Counted from the stretch's first letter, positions 17,165-26,679 are shown. The stretch: DNA of 64,000 nucleotides from Albidovulum aestuarii (GCF_029961185.1 NZ_JASBQQ010000001.1:786552-850551), one strand, 5' to 3'. Numbers and translations are program-made. Notes: a model not told the origin generated them from the sequence alone.

Positions 17165-18321
17165 GCCCCAAGCGGCCTCAGGATGGAGCGGGTGATGATA
17201 TGGCGCTGAATCTCGGACGTGCCGTCCCAGATGCGCTCGATCCGTGCATCGCGCCAGAGCCGTTGCACCGGCATCTCCTCCACAAGACCCATGCCGCCAT
17301 AGATCTGCACGGTGTCGTCGGCGACCCGGTTCAGCATTTCCGAGCAATAGACCTTGACCATCGCCGCATCCTCATCGCGCATGATGCCCTGATCGGCGCG
17401 GCGCACGGTGTCGGCGACCAGAAGTTCGGCGGTGCGCAGCCCGATTGTCATATCGGCGAGGCGAAAGCCCGTGGCCTGAAACTGGCCGATTGGCTGGCCG
17501 AACTGCTTGCGGGTGGCGCACCAGTCGGTGGCAAGCGCGATCAGCCGTTCCGCCTTGCCGCAGCACGACGCCCCGATCCAGACCCGGCCCATGCCGAGCC
17601 ATTTGCCCGCCAGTTCAAAGCCGCGCCCCTCTTCGCCCAGCACCTGACCAGGGCCGAGGCGGACATTGTCGAAGATCAGCTCATAGGTCTTGTAGCCGCG
17701 ATTGGAGACGCATCTGCTGCCCTCCCGGAAGGTAACACCGGGCATGTCGCGGTCGACAAGAAAGGCGGTCACACGTTTGCGCGGCCCGCGTTTGGTCTCA
17801 TCCACCCCGGTCGCGGCGAAGACGATGGCGAAGTCGGCCATGGTCGGGGCCGAGATGAAATGCTTCATCCCGTCGAGAATCCAGTCGTCCCCATCCTTGC
17901 GTGCGCGGCTTTGCATACCCATCGCGTCCGATCCCGCACCGGGTTCGGTCAGCCCGAACAGCTCGCGCTTTTCGCCCGTCACGCAGGGCATGAGGTATTT
18001 GTCGATCTGCTCCCCTTCGCAGGCCAGCAAAAGCTCCGTCGGCCGCGCGATCCAGGAATGAAGCGCGTGGCTCGTGCGCCCGAATTCGCGCTCGATGATC
18101 GACATCTGGGTGTAGTTCAGCCCACCCCCGCCAACACGCTCGGGCAGGTTCGCGGCAAAAAGGCCCAGTTCCTTCGACTTCCGCTCAATCTCGCGGCCGA
18201 TCTCTTCCGGCACCTCTCCGGTCTGATCGACAAGCTCCTCATGCAGGATCACTTCCTTGTCGAGAAAGGCGCGGACCGAGGCGCGCAGGAGTTCGTCCTC
18301 ATGCGACAGGGCGACGTTCAT
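17161..18321 (-). CDS. Acyl-CoA dehydrogenase family protein
   Basis: A protein of 386 residues. The FAD/substrate motif LFGLTEPGAGSDAMGM, the second signature CATRKQFGQPIGQFQA, and the C-terminal QIYGGMGLVEEMPVQRLWRD and IWDGTSEIQRHIITR segments define the family. It introduces a trans-2 double bond into an acyl-CoA with electrons passed to ETF. Start ATG 18321 (MNVALSHEDELL) touches the stop of the upstream permease gene (TGATG). The position between an importer and an acyl-CoA ligase suggests a dedicated substrate rather than general beta-oxidation. Confidence 0.92.
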   Translation of the reverse strand: MNVALSHEDELLRASVRAFLDKEVILHEELVDQTGEVPEEIGREIERKSKELGLFAANLPERVGGGGLNYTQMSIIEREFGRTSHALHSWIARPTELLLACEGEQIDKYLMPCVTGEKRELFGLTEPGAGSDAMGMQSRARKDGDDWILDGMKHFISAPTMADFAIVFAATGVDETKRGPRKRVTAFLVDRDMPGVTFREGSRCVSNRGYKTYELIFDNVRLGPGQVLGEEGRGFELAGKWLGMGRVWIGASCCGKAERLIALATDWCATRKQFGQPIGQFQATGFRLADMTIGLRTAELLVADTVRRADQGIMRDEDAAMVKVYCSEMLNRVADDTVQIYGGMGLVEEMPVQRLWRDARIERIWDGTSEIQRHIITRSILRPLGA

Positions 18322-19118
18322 CAGGTCTCTCCTGAGTTTCGGCTGCGGCGCGCGTTCAGCGCCTGAATGATGAAGAAGATGATGGTGATGGCGATCAGCA
18401 CGACGGCGGCAGCGGCAACCGTCGGATCGGTGTTTTCGCGGATGCCGTTCCACATGCGGCGCGGCAGGGTGTAGACGTTGAATTTCGACAGGAACAACGT
18501 CACGACAATCTCATCCCATGACGCGATGAAGGCAAAGATCGCGCCGGCCAGCACGCCGGGACGGATGGATGGCAGGATCACCCGCCGCATCGTCGTCCAG
18601 TTCGACGCGCCGAGGTTGCGCGAGGCCTGTTCAAGGCGCGGATCGAAACCGGCGAGCGAGGCGGAGACGGTGATCAGGACAAGAGGGGCCGCAAGCACCG
18701 TATGGGCCAGGATCAGCCCGGCATAGGTGTCGATCAGGCCCAGTGGCACCATGAAGCGATAGAAGGCCATGGCCGAGATGATCGGCGGGACCACCAGCGG
18801 CAGCAACAGAAAGGCCCGCACCGCCTCGCCCCATTTCGACGAGACACGCCATAGACCGATGGCGCAGAGTGTGCCGAGCGCGGTCGCAAGCGCCGCCGAG
18901 GTCAGGCCGATGACAGCGCTCTGCCAGAAGCTCGACATCCATTCTTCGCTGCCGAAAAGCTTTTCGAAATGGCGCAGCGACAACTCGCCCTTTGGCATCG
19001 ACAGGAACCGTTTCGGCGTCAGCGAGACGGGGATGGCGATCAGGGCGGGGGCCACGAGAAACAGTAAGAGAAGCCACGCCCAGTAGCGGTTCAGCGTTTC
19101 GGAAAAACTGCGCCTCAT
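18321..19118 (-). CDS. ABC transporter permease (PotC-like)
   Basis: An inner-membrane protein of 265 residues with about six membrane segments. The EAA loop that contacts the ATPase is LEQASRNLGASNWTTMRRVI, followed by LPSIRPGVLAGAIFAF. It is the second permease of a spermidine/putrescine-type importer. Start ATG 19118 overlaps the end of the first permease gene by 4 bases. The last residues are very basic (ARRSRNSGET), consistent with an inside C-terminus. Confidence 0.9.
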   Translation of the reverse strand: MRRSFSETLNRYWAWLLLLFLVAPALIAIPVSLTPKRFLSMPKGELSLRHFEKLFGSEEWMSSFWQSAVIGLTSAALATALGTLCAIGLWRVSSKWGEAVRAFLLLPLVVPPIISAMAFYRFMVPLGLIDTYAGLILAHTVLAAPLVLITVSASLAGFDPRLEQASRNLGASNWTTMRRVILPSIRPGVLAGAIFAFIASWDEIVVTLFLSKFNVYTLPRRMWNGIRENTDPTVAAAAVVLIAITIIFFIIQALNARRSRNSGET

Positions 19119-19966
19119 GCCTTGGCCCCCCCGAAGATGGTCGAAAGCTTCATGAAGCGCGACATGAGGAAGAGAAGCGCCAGCACACCGAAGAGCATCA
19201 GCGCCGCCAGCATCGCCGCCGTACCCCAGCGGAGCGTGACGAGGATCTGGACCGAGATGTATTCGGCCACCATCAGCACCTTGCCGCCACCTAGGATCGC
19301 GGGCGTGACGTAGAAGCCGAGTGAAAGAATGAAGACCAGAAGCGAGGCGGCGACGAGGCCGGGCCTGGTCAAGGGCAGGTAGACCCGCCAGAACGTCTGT
19401 TGCCCGGTGGCGCCGAGGCTGCGCGAGGCCGACAGCACCCGGCCGTCGATATTCTGCATCACGGCCAGAAGCGGCAGGACGGCATAGGGGATCATGTAAT
19501 GCACCATGCCGATCAGCACGCCAAGCTCATTGCGCATGAATTCGATGGGCTCTGCGATGATGCCGATATTCACCAGCGTTTCGTTCACCAGCCCCTTGCG
19601 GCCGAGAAGCATGAGCCAGGAAAAGGTGCGGACAAGGACGGAAATCCAGAAGGAAACGAGCAGAAGGCTCAGCATCTGGTTGCGGCTGCCTTGGGCGACA
19701 TGGACCATGGCATAGGCGATGGAATAGCCGAAGATGACTGAAAAGGCGGTGGTGATCACGCAGATGCGGATCGTTGTCCACAGGATGCCGACAAGGTTGT
19801 CCGACGTGACAAGTGCGGCATAGTTGCCAAGACCCGGTTCTGGGTCGGTCACGCTCAGCCACAGGATATTGACGATGGGACCAAGGAACAGCGCCACCAC
19901 GAGCGCAAGGAACGGCAGGACAAGAAGCCAGCCGGTGCCGATGCGTCTGAGGGGGGAGCCGTTCAT
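19115..19966 (-). CDS. ABC transporter permease (PotB-like)
   Basis: An inner-membrane protein of 283 residues with about six membrane segments and the EAA loop LSASRSLGATGQQTFWRVYL followed by PLTRPGLVAASLLVF. It is the first permease of the importer, translationally coupled to the next one (4-base overlap). ATG 19966 (MNGSPLRRIGTG) is chosen because AGGAG lies shortly upstream and upstream in-frame sequence covers the hairpin at 19999-20014. Confidence 0.9.
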   Translation of the reverse strand: MNGSPLRRIGTGWLLVLPFLALVVALFLGPIVNILWLSVTDPEPGLGNYAALVTSDNLVGILWTTIRICVITTAFSVIFGYSIAYAMVHVAQGSRNQMLSLLLVSFWISVLVRTFSWLMLLGRKGLVNETLVNIGIIAEPIEFMRNELGVLIGMVHYMIPYAVLPLLAVMQNIDGRVLSASRSLGATGQQTFWRVYLPLTRPGLVAASLLVFILSLGFYVTPAILGGGKVLMVAEYISVQILVTLRWGTAAMLAALMLFGVLALLFLMSRFMKLSTIFGGAKA

Positions 19967-19990
19967 CCGTGAACCTTCGTCAGGAGAGGG

Positions 19991-20014
19991 AAAAGGGCCG
20001 GGCCCGAAGGCCCG
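19991..20014 (-). terminator. UUCG-loop hairpin between binding-protein and permease genes
   Basis: On the minus strand CGGGCC-TTCG-GGCCCG (20014-19999) followed by GGCCC and TTTT to about 19991. A C(UUCG)G tetraloop hairpin after a binding-protein gene is typical of a partial terminator or mRNA-stabilising element that keeps binding protein in excess over permeases. Confidence 0.65.
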
Positions 20015-20064
20015 TGCCAAGTCTCAGGACCGGCAGCGCGGGAGTGGCGCCGCCGGGTCGAGGA

Positions 20065-21174
20065 TCACGAGATCGCGTCGAGGAAGGCGTTGACGGCATC
20101 GCCGCCGTTCTCGCCCCACCACGTCGGATCGTTGTAGACGATGTTGTCGATGTTCATCGCCGAGGTGATCGCATAGGGCTGCTGGTCCTCGGGGATCTGG
20201 GCGAAGGCCTCGGGGTTCGAGGGTGTCATGCCAAGGCAGTCGAGCAGCGTCAGCTGTGACGGCACGCCCTGCGCCGTCGCGATGAACTTCATCACAGCCT
20301 CGCGCCCTGCCGGGTTGCCCTTCGGCACGATATAGGCGCCGGGCATGGCAAGGGCCTCGTTCATCACCAGCTTGTAGCGGCCATCGGTGTCGTTCTCGAT
20401 ATTACGGCCCCGGTTCTGCCAGACCATGCCCATCGAGACCTCGCCATTGACGACCATCGAATGCGCCTCGGAGCCCGAACCCCAATAGAGGCTGTCATCC
20501 TTGATCGATTTGATCTTGGCCAGCGCCCGGTCCATGTCGAGCGGATAGAGCGCGTCCTTCGATACGCCATCCGCCAGAAGCGCGCCCTCAAGCGCCCCGT
20601 TGGCCCATTTGTAAAGCGACCGTTTGCCCGGGAACTTGGCCGTGTCGAAGAAATCCGCCCAGCTTTTCGGCGGGTTATCCCCATAAGCCTCGGTGTCATA
20701 AACGAAGGCGTAACCGTAAAGGATGATCGAAACGCCGTGCTCCAGCGCGTATTGCGGCAGGGTGCGGTCCTTCGAGACGATGTCGTAGTCGATGGGTTCC
20801 AGATGACCCGACGGCCCGAGCGCCACGGCGTCAAAGAGGTCGGCGTCACAGACGTCCGCCGTCACGTTGCCGCTGTCGACCATCTCCTTGATCTTGCCCT
20901 GCAAGGGGCCGGACGTGTCGAATTTCAGTGGCATGCCGGTTTCGGCGGTGAAAGGATCGCCGATGGCCGCGCCATGGCATTCCTCGGACTGGCCGCCCCA
21001 GTTCCACATGACGATCTCGTTCGCCGCCGCCTCGGCATCGCCCGCGATCACCGATTGGGTCGCGATCCCCGCCATGCCGCACAGGACAAGGAAGCTGCGC
21101 CGGTCCATCCGGCCTTCCTTGAACGCCTTGGCGCCTTCCGCGACTGTCTCGCGCATGAATTGCTTGTCGTGCAT
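20065..21174 (-). CDS. ABC transporter substrate-binding protein (PotD-like, Tat-type leader)
   Basis: A protein of 369 residues. A 22-residue N-terminal extension precedes MDRRSFLVLCGMAGIATQSV, a twin-arginine-like signal with cleavage probably after AEAA. The mature part is a spermidine/putrescine-type binding protein: NEIVMWNWGG, GPLQGKIKEMVDSGNVTADV, YGYAFVYDTEAYGDNPPKSW, and VWQNRGRNIEND. This class also binds quaternary amines, opines and mannopine-type ligands, so the substrate is open. AGGAGG lies close before the ATG. Confidence 0.9.
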   Translation of the reverse strand: MHDKQFMRETVAEGAKAFKEGRMDRRSFLVLCGMAGIATQSVIAGDAEAAANEIVMWNWGGQSEECHGAAIGDPFTAETGMPLKFDTSGPLQGKIKEMVDSGNVTADVCDADLFDAVALGPSGHLEPIDYDIVSKDRTLPQYALEHGVSIILYGYAFVYDTEAYGDNPPKSWADFFDTAKFPGKRSLYKWANGALEGALLADGVSKDALYPLDMDRALAKIKSIKDDSLYWGSGSEAHSMVVNGEVSMGMVWQNRGRNIENDTDGRYKLVMNEALAMPGAYIVPKGNPAGREAVMKFIATAQGVPSQLTLLDCLGMTPSNPEAFAQIPEDQQPYAITSAMNIDNIVYNDPTWWGENGGDAVNAFLDAIS

Positions 21175-21252
21175 TCCAGGTCTCCTCCATGTTGGCCGGG
21201 CTTGCCGCCCGGTTATTTGCGGGGTCTGTTCCTCCCACCCCGCTATGGGTCT

Positions 21253-22257
21253 TCAGTCTCTTTCCAGCCTGACCGCCGCCGCGTCGGACCAGCTCAGATC
21301 CACCTCGGCGCCCGCGGCCAGGGGCGCGCCGCCGCGCCAGGCATCGGCATCGACTTCGATCTCATCCATGCCCGGCACGGTAACGTCGTATTTCAGAACC
21401 GAGCCGAAATAGGTCATCGCGCGAACCGTGCCCGACACCCGATTTGGCCCCTGTCCCGCGCCCTTCGGCGCGATGTCGATCTTTTCGGGGCGGAGCGCAT
21501 AGAGCGCGCCGTCTTTGGTCAGAAAATTAGACTTGCCAAGGAAGCTGGCCGCGAAACGGGTGCGGGGCTTCTGGTAAAGTTCCTCCGGCGTGCCGACCTG
21601 TTCGATGCGGCCCTTTTGCATGATCACGATGCGATCGGACATCGACAGCGCCTCTTCCTGATCGTGGGTCACGTAGATGAAGGTCGTGCCGACGCGGCGG
21701 TGGATGTCCTTGAGCTGGTCCTGCACCTCGACGCGCAGCTTCTTGTCCAGCGCCCCAAGGGGTTCGTCCAGCAACAGAACCGGCGGCGCGAAGCAGAGCG
21801 CGCGGGCCAAAGCCACACGCTGCTGCTGGCCGCCGGAGAGTTGCCCCGGCAGGCGGTGGCCGAAGTCCTGAAGCTGGACGAGGTCCAGCATCTCATCGAC
21901 GCGGGCTTCGATCTCGGCCTTGGGGCGTTTCCGCACGTCGAGAGGATAGGCGATGTTCTGGCGGACACTCATATGCGGGAACAAGGCGTAGCCCTGAAAC
22001 ACCATGCCGAAGTTGCGCTTTTCGGGGGGCATTCCGGCAATGCTCATACCGTCCAGCAGGATGTCGCCCTCGGTGATATCCAGAAAGCCTGCGATCATCA
22101 TCAGAAGCGTGGTCTTGCCCGACCCGGACGGGCCCAGCAGCGTCAGGAACTCTCCCCGACGGATATCGAGATTGACGCTCTCAGCGGCGGTGAAGCTGCC
22201 GAACCGCTTGGTCAGCGCCTTAAGCCTGAGCCCCCCGGAGACGGCGCCGTCGATCAT
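21253..22257 (-). CDS. ABC transporter ATP-binding protein (PotA-like)
   Basis: A protein of 334 residues. Walker A is [13 protein letters not shown], the Q-loop [16 protein letters not shown], the signature [15 protein letters not shown], Walker [13 protein letters not shown], and the H-loop [15 protein letters not shown] domain follows ([27 protein letters not shown]), which is typical of PotA/UgpC-type ATPases. ATG 22257 overlaps the stop of the upstream BKACE gene by 4 bases; longer in-frame starts would be inside that gene. It powers the importer made of the two permeases and the binding protein downstream. Confidence 0.94.
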   Translation of the reverse strand: MIDGAVSGGLRLKALTKRFGSFTAAESVNLDIRRGEFLTLLGPSGSGKTTLLMMIAGFLDITEGDILLDGMSIAGMPPEKRNFGMVFQGYALFPHMSVRQNIAYPLDVRKRPKAEIEARVDEMLDLVQLQDFGHRLPGQLSGGQQQRVALARALCFAPPVLLLDEPLGALDKKLRVEVQDQLKDIHRRVGTTFIYVTHDQEEALSMSDRIVIMQKGRIEQVGTPEELYQKPRTRFAASFLGKSNFLTKDGALYALRPEKIDIAPKGAGQGPNRVSGTVRAMTYFGSVLKYDVTVPGMDEIEVDADAWRGGAPLAAGAEVDLSWSDAAAVRLERD

Positions 22258-23144
22258 GCGTCGGCGCCTCGAAGCTTCAGCTTGTTGCGCGCCTCCTGCG
22301 GGGTCAGCACGCGGGCGCCCATCGCCTCGATGATCGTGCAAGCGCGTTCGACCAACTGGGCGTTGGTCGCCAGAACCCCTTTTGACAGGTAGATATTGTC
22401 CTCCAGCCCCACCCTGACATTGCCGCCCAGCGAGACAGCGGCCGCGACCATCGGCATCTGCATCCGGCTGATGCCGAAGCTCGCCCAGCTTGCCCCGGCG
22501 GGCAGTTGCGCCTTCATCGCCGCCATCGTCTCGACCGTCTGATCCGCCCCCCACGGGATACCAAGGCACAGCTGGAACATCGGCGGGGCGTCGATCAGCC
22601 CTTCATCCACCATCGCCTTGGCAAAGCGGATATGGCCGAGGTCAAAGACCTCCAGTTCCGGCTTCACGCCCCATTCCTTCGTCAGCGCGGCCATGCGGCG
22701 CAGGATCGGCGGGGTGGAGATATAGATCGTGTCGTCATTGCCGAAATTCAGTGTCCCGCAATCGAGCGAGCAGATCTCCGGCAGGCAATCCTTCACATGG
22801 GCCAGCCGCTCATCCGGCCCGATCATGTCGGTCCCCGGCCCGGGCATCGCCCAGTCGTCCTTTGATGGCACCCAGTCGCCGCCCATCCCGGCCGTCAGGT
22901 TGATGACGACATCGGTGCCGCTGTCGCGCACCCGGTCCACGACCTCGCGGAACAGCGCCGGATCGCGGGAGCCCTTGCCGGTTTCGGGGTCGCGGACATG
23001 GATATGGGCACAGGACGCCCCGGCTTTCGCGGCCTCGATCGCCTCGCGGGCGATGGCCTCTGGCGTCACCGGAACATGCGGGCTGATATGGGTCGTTGCC
23101 CCCGCCCCCGTCACCGCACAGGTGAGAACCACCTCGAAATTCAT
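22254..23144 (-). CDS. BKACE-family beta-keto acid cleavage enzyme (DUF849)
   Basis: A TIM-barrel enzyme of 296 residues. It shows the family pattern: [40 protein letters not shown] with the metal-binding [26 protein letters not shown], and late [14 protein letters not shown] with [22 protein letters not shown] proteins condense a beta-keto acid with acetyl-CoA and release acetoacetate plus a new CoA ester; known substrates include dehydrocarnitine and 3-keto-5-aminohexanoate. The divergent GlxA-type regulator resembles regulators of carnitine and betaine genes, which makes a dehydrocarnitine-like substrate a reasonable guess. First gene of the seven-gene operon. Confidence 0.9.
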   Translation of the reverse strand: MNFEVVLTCAVTGAGATTHISPHVPVTPEAIAREAIEAAKAGASCAHIHVRDPETGKGSRDPALFREVVDRVRDSGTDVVINLTAGMGGDWVPSKDDWAMPGPGTDMIGPDERLAHVKDCLPEICSLDCGTLNFGNDDTIYISTPPILRRMAALTKEWGVKPELEVFDLGHIRFAKAMVDEGLIDAPPMFQLCLGIPWGADQTVETMAAMKAQLPAGASWASFGISRMQMPMVAAAVSLGGNVRVGLEDNIYLSKGVLATNAQLVERACTIIEAMGARVLTPQEARNKLKLRGADA

Positions 23145-23197
23145 TCCGCGCCTCCCAGACTTTTCTCAATCCTTGGGCCCGGAATGGTCTTTTCCTG

Positions 23198-23213
23198 TCA
23201 GTAATTCGACTGA
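23198..23213. promoter_or_regulatory. Inverted repeat in the BKACE/GlxA divergent promoter
   Basis: TCAGT-N6-ACTGA at 23198-23213 in the 81-bp gap between the two divergent genes, ending 12 bp before the regulator ATG. A candidate operator for the GlxA-type regulator, by position only. Confidence 0.35.
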
Positions 23214-23225
23214 TATGCATATGCC

Positions 23226-24338
23226 ATGTCGAAAATTCGCACCTCACCCGACCCCGCCGCCGTGGCGCCCCCTCCCCGGGAACAAGCCGCACGGCATGTC
23301 GCATTCCTCGTCGTGCCGCGCTTTAACATGATGACGATGATGACCATGATCGAGGTGATGCGGATCGCGAATTACCTCTCGCCTGCGCCGCTCTATTCGT
23401 GGGAAGTGCTTTCCTTCGACGGAGAAGAGATCACCGCCTCGAACGGTTTCACGGTGGGCACGGCCGCGCCCGACGACCATATTCGCCGGGGCGAAACGCT
23501 TTTCGTCCTCGGTTCATGGAACGCCGAAAACTACAAGAACAGCCATACACTGGCCTGGATTCGCAGGCAGGCGCGGGGCGGCGTGCGGATGTGCTCGGTC
23601 GAGCTTGGCTGCTACCTACTGGCCCGTGCGGGCCTTCTGTCGGGCAAGCGGGCGACCACTCATTGGTCATGGATGTCGGGATTCGAGGAACAATTCGACG
23701 AAGTGACTGTGGCGGAACAGCTTTACACCATAGACGGTCAGATGATGACCTGTGCCGGGGGGCTTGCAGGCGTCGATCTGATGCTGCGGGTTGTCGGCGA
23801 CGAACATGGCGAACGGCTGGCCGGAGAGATCGCCGACCAGATGCTCTATCACCCGATCCGGCCCGCCAATACCCCGCAACGGCGGACGATGGGGCGAGGG
23901 ATGGAATCACTCGCCCCCATGGTGCGAGAGGCGATCACGTTGATCGAAAAAAACATCGGCGAACCCCTGACCGTGCCGCAGATCGCCGAAGAGCTTGGTG
24001 TGTCGCAGCGCCAGTTGGAGCGCCAGTTCAAGTCCAGCATCGGCTGCACCGTCGTCCAATTCGGTCTGCTGCTCCGGCTGCAGCACGCGCGTGTTCTGTT
24101 GATTTCCACCGCACTCTCGGTGCGCGAGATCGCGACGGCTTCTGGCTTCAATACCCTGTCGCATTTTGCCTATTCCTTCGGCAAATGCTTCGGCCGCAGG
24201 CCATCGGACTACCGCCAGGCCTGGCCCGAAAAGGATGCGACACCCAGCTGGCCGGGAACCTTGTCGAAATTTCTCGAGGCGCTGGAGCACCGCGGCAGTG
24301 CAAAGCCCATGCAGATTTTGCGTAAGACTGGCGGCTGA
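23226..24338 (+). CDS. GlxA-family (DJ-1/PfpI + AraC) transcriptional regulator
   Basis: A protein of 370 residues. Residues 20-205 form the DJ-1/PfpI-like ligand domain (VAFLVVPRFNMMTMMTMIEV, FVLGSWNAEN, GVRMCSVELGCYLLARAGLL, RATTHW), and residues 235-340 the AraC helix-turn-helix pair (LTVPQIAEELGVSQRQLERQ, LSVREIATASGFNTLSHFAY, GRRPSDYRQAW). This layout is shared with CdhR, GbdR and SouR, which sense carnitine, betaine and sarcosine. It is divergent from the BKACE operon and likely activates it. Strictly the ligand is unknown. Confidence 0.92.
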   Translation: MSKIRTSPDPAAVAPPPREQAARHVAFLVVPRFNMMTMMTMIEVMRIANYLSPAPLYSWEVLSFDGEEITASNGFTVGTAAPDDHIRRGETLFVLGSWNAENYKNSHTLAWIRRQARGGVRMCSVELGCYLLARAGLLSGKRATTHWSWMSGFEEQFDEVTVAEQLYTIDGQMMTCAGGLAGVDLMLRVVGDEHGERLAGEIADQMLYHPIRPANTPQRRTMGRGMESLAPMVREAITLIEKNIGEPLTVPQIAEELGVSQRQLERQFKSSIGCTVVQFGLLLRLQHARVLLISTALSVREIATASGFNTLSHFAYSFGKCFGRRPSDYRQAWPEKDATPSWPGTLSKFLEALEHRGSAKPMQILRKTGG

Positions 24339-24387
24339 TCCGGTCCGACCGCGGGTCAGTTCAACGACGGCCACCGAAACCGACGGT

Positions 24388-25575
24388 TCAATGCGACCGC
24401 TTTCTCCGGTCTTGGGATCGAATTTCATCGCTTAACCGGTTCTCGCTCCAGCCCTCGGACAGCGCCCGCCGCATCACGTCCTGCTGGCTTGGCGGCGCCA
24501 TGCCGCCGACCGGCGCGTCGAGGTCGAGATTGGAGGGGAACGGATAGCCCTCGGCCGTCGCGGCCACGACATTGTCCGCCTCTCGCCCCGTCAATGCCCC
24601 GCCTTCGGCCAGCGCCTTCAGATGGGGATAGACCGCTTTGCTCAAGCGGCTGCGGTCGACGATCTCGATCGAGCGGCCATAGGCAGACCCGATCTGCATG
24701 AGATTGGCAAAACGTTGCACATCCGCCGTCCGGTTCTCGCCCGCCGCATGGAAAGTCGCCGGATTGAAGAAGACCATATCGCCTTTCTCCAGCGGCAGTT
24801 GCACATGGTTCGCCTCGAAATAGGCGCGGAAGTCCGGGCGATGAATGGCGATATAGCCCGGCAGGTAACTCTGTGAATAAGGGAGAAGCTTCGTCGGCCC
24901 GCTCTCCTGCGGCATGTCGCTATGCGCCACCGCCCCCTGAAGCGTCAACAACGCCGACAGCGCATGCTGCGAGGCTGGATAGTCGCGCAGGATCTCCTCA
25001 GTCTGGAACCCCATGTGATAGTCGCGGTGCGGCGTCTGCGCCTTGCCTCCGGGCCGGACGACATTGACTTGCGTGGTGATCTGGTAGCAGGGGCCAAGCC
25101 AGGCCTCGGCCACGCGCCGCACGGTCTCGTTCGCGTTGTAGCGCGCGAAAAGTGCGGGATCGCGAACCCCGAGCTTTTCGTGGGCGTTCCAAAGGCGGCT
25201 GTTCGCCCCGGCGGCGGCGAAGTGATCGCCCTTGCCGGGCTGGGCCGCCTCTTCCTCGGCGATGATGGCGCTCAGAATCTCCGTCACCTCGTCCAGCAGA
25301 CCCGTATCGGAATACCCGCCCCGGATCGCGATGATGCCCGGCCCTGATGAGAACACGTGATTGAACTCGGCCATCACCATCCGTGCCCTGCCCTCGTCCG
25401 TGAAACCGCGCAACAGCGCCGCCCCGTCATAGATCGGTATGTTCTTCACCACCTCTGCGGCATTGGGATAATCTGCCGCCGGGGTTTCCCGCTCCACATG
25501 GGCCGCGAAATCCACGATGTCGCAATCGCCCGTGCCCAGCCAGACGCCCGCCCTGCCAGCTTTCCGATCCAGCAT
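24388..25575 (-). CDS. Phytanoyl-CoA dioxygenase (PhyH)-like Fe(II)/2-oxoglutarate oxygenase
   Basis: A protein of 395 residues. The iron site is seen as HRD in TPHRDYHMGFQ plus a distal His in FFNPATFHAAGENRT, with a downstream Arg that would bind 2-oxoglutarate (QRFANLMQIG). The family hydroxylates small amino-acid-like or acyl substrates. GGAGGAGAG lies directly before ATG 25575. It is divergent from a LacI-type regulator and convergent with the GlxA gene, so it is a separate unit, possibly of the same catabolic locus. The substrate is unknown. Confidence 0.85.
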   Translation of the reverse strand: MLDRKAGRAGVWLGTGDCDIVDFAAHVERETPAADYPNAAEVVKNIPIYDGAALLRGFTDEGRARMVMAEFNHVFSSGPGIIAIRGGYSDTGLLDEVTEILSAIIAEEEAAQPGKGDHFAAAGANSRLWNAHEKLGVRDPALFARYNANETVRRVAEAWLGPCYQITTQVNVVRPGGKAQTPHRDYHMGFQTEEILRDYPASQHALSALLTLQGAVAHSDMPQESGPTKLLPYSQSYLPGYIAIHRPDFRAYFEANHVQLPLEKGDMVFFNPATFHAAGENRTADVQRFANLMQIGSAYGRSIEIVDRSRLSKAVYPHLKALAEGGALTGREADNVVAATAEGYPFPSNLDLDAPVGGMAPPSQQDVMRRALSEGWSENRLSDEIRSQDRRKRSH

Positions 25576-25665
25576 GCTCTCCTCCCGCTCGCATGTTTCC
25601 TTGCATCACCCTAGCAGTTTGGAGGATGCTTCCCGCGCATCGGAATCCATCAAAAACGCATCAAA

Positions 25666-26679
25666 ATGGCCCATCGTTTTCTCGTGAAGGACATCGCGAT
25701 TCAGGCCGGGCTCGGGACCGCCACAGTGGACCGGGTTCTGAACGGACGCGGCGGCGTGCGCCAGCAAACCGCCGACCGCATCCGCCATGCGATAAGCGAA
25801 CTGGAGGCGCAGGCCGGGCAGCTTGCCGCATCCGGCGTCAAGCTGATCATCGACCTCGTAGTCGAGGCACCGCAAAGTTTCCGCGATGCGCTCGATGGCG
25901 CGCTGAAATCCGAACTGCCGCTGATGCGGCCCGCCGCCTTCCGGGTCCGAGCCGATACCCGCACCCATTTCCCCGAACCCGATCTGGAACGGGCCCTTGA
26001 CCGCGCGGCGCGGTTGGGCAGCCACGGGGTAATCTTCATGGGCCCCGATACGGCACGGGTTCGCAGCGCGATCTCACGTCTGATCGCAAGGGGCGTGTCG
26101 GTCGTAACACTCGCGACCGACCTGCCCGACACGCCGCGCACCGCCTATGTCGGGCTCGACAACGCGCTCGCGGGCCGGACGGCGGCCTGGCTCATTCACC
26201 GCTGGCTGGGCGCTGCCCGAACGCCGCGCCTCTTGATCACCGTTCGCAACGACCGTTTCAGCGGAGAGGAGGCACGCGAGGCAGCCTTTCGCCAAGCGGT
26301 TGCCGCTCTGATGCCGGGCGCGCGGCTCGACAGCATCGTGGAAGGCCATGATACGGTTGAGTTTTCCCGGCGCATTACCGAGGCCGCGCATTCGGCGCCA
26401 ATCGACGCGCTTTATTCCATCGGCGGCAACAACCACCTGCTTCTGCGCGCGATTGAGGCGGCGGGGCGGCCGCGACCGCATGTCATCGCGCATGATCTCG
26501 ATGCCGACAACCGGTCCCTCCTCACCGAAGGGCTGATCGACATCGTCCTCTACCATGATATTGCCGGGGATATCCGCAATGCCTGCCGGGCGATCCTCTC
26601 CGCCCGCAGCCGGGGCGCGATGCCGGCACCGCCTGACGGGGCGGCACTTCTTCTGGCGCTTCCGCCGATGATGGGCTGA
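25666..26679 (+). CDS. LacI-family transcriptional regulator
   Basis: A protein of 337 residues. The N-terminal helix-turn-helix is VKDIAIQAGLGTATVDRVLN with hinge GRGGVRQQTADRIRHAI; the rest is a periplasmic-binding-protein-like sensor (GVIFMGPDTARVRSAISRL, AYVGLDNALAGRTAAWLI, DALYSIGGNNHLLLRAIEA, IDIVLYHDIAGDIRNA). This branch includes regulators with sugar or amino-acid-like effectors. It is divergent from the PhyH-like gene, which is the obvious target, and ends near the glycine-cleavage terminator. Confidence 0.9.
   Translation: MAHRFLVKDIAIQAGLGTATVDRVLNGRGGVRQQTADRIRHAISELEAQAGQLAASGVKLIIDLVVEAPQSFRDALDGALKSELPLMRPAAFRVRADTRTHFPEPDLERALDRAARLGSHGVIFMGPDTARVRSAISRLIARGVSVVTLATDLPDTPRTAYVGLDNALAGRTAAWLIHRWLGAARTPRLLITVRNDRFSGEEAREAAFRQAVAALMPGARLDSIVEGHDTVEFSRRITEAAHSAPIDALYSIGGNNHLLLRAIEAAGRPRPHVIAHDLDADNRSLLTEGLIDIVLYHDIAGDIRNACRAILSARSRGAMPAPPDGAALLLALPPMMG

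Noticed and set aside
20461-22392. Very long plus-strand open frame (643 codons) across the binding-protein and ATPase genes
   Set aside because: Antisense to two clear ABC transporter genes; His/Arg/Gly-rich composition typical of GC-rich shadow frames.
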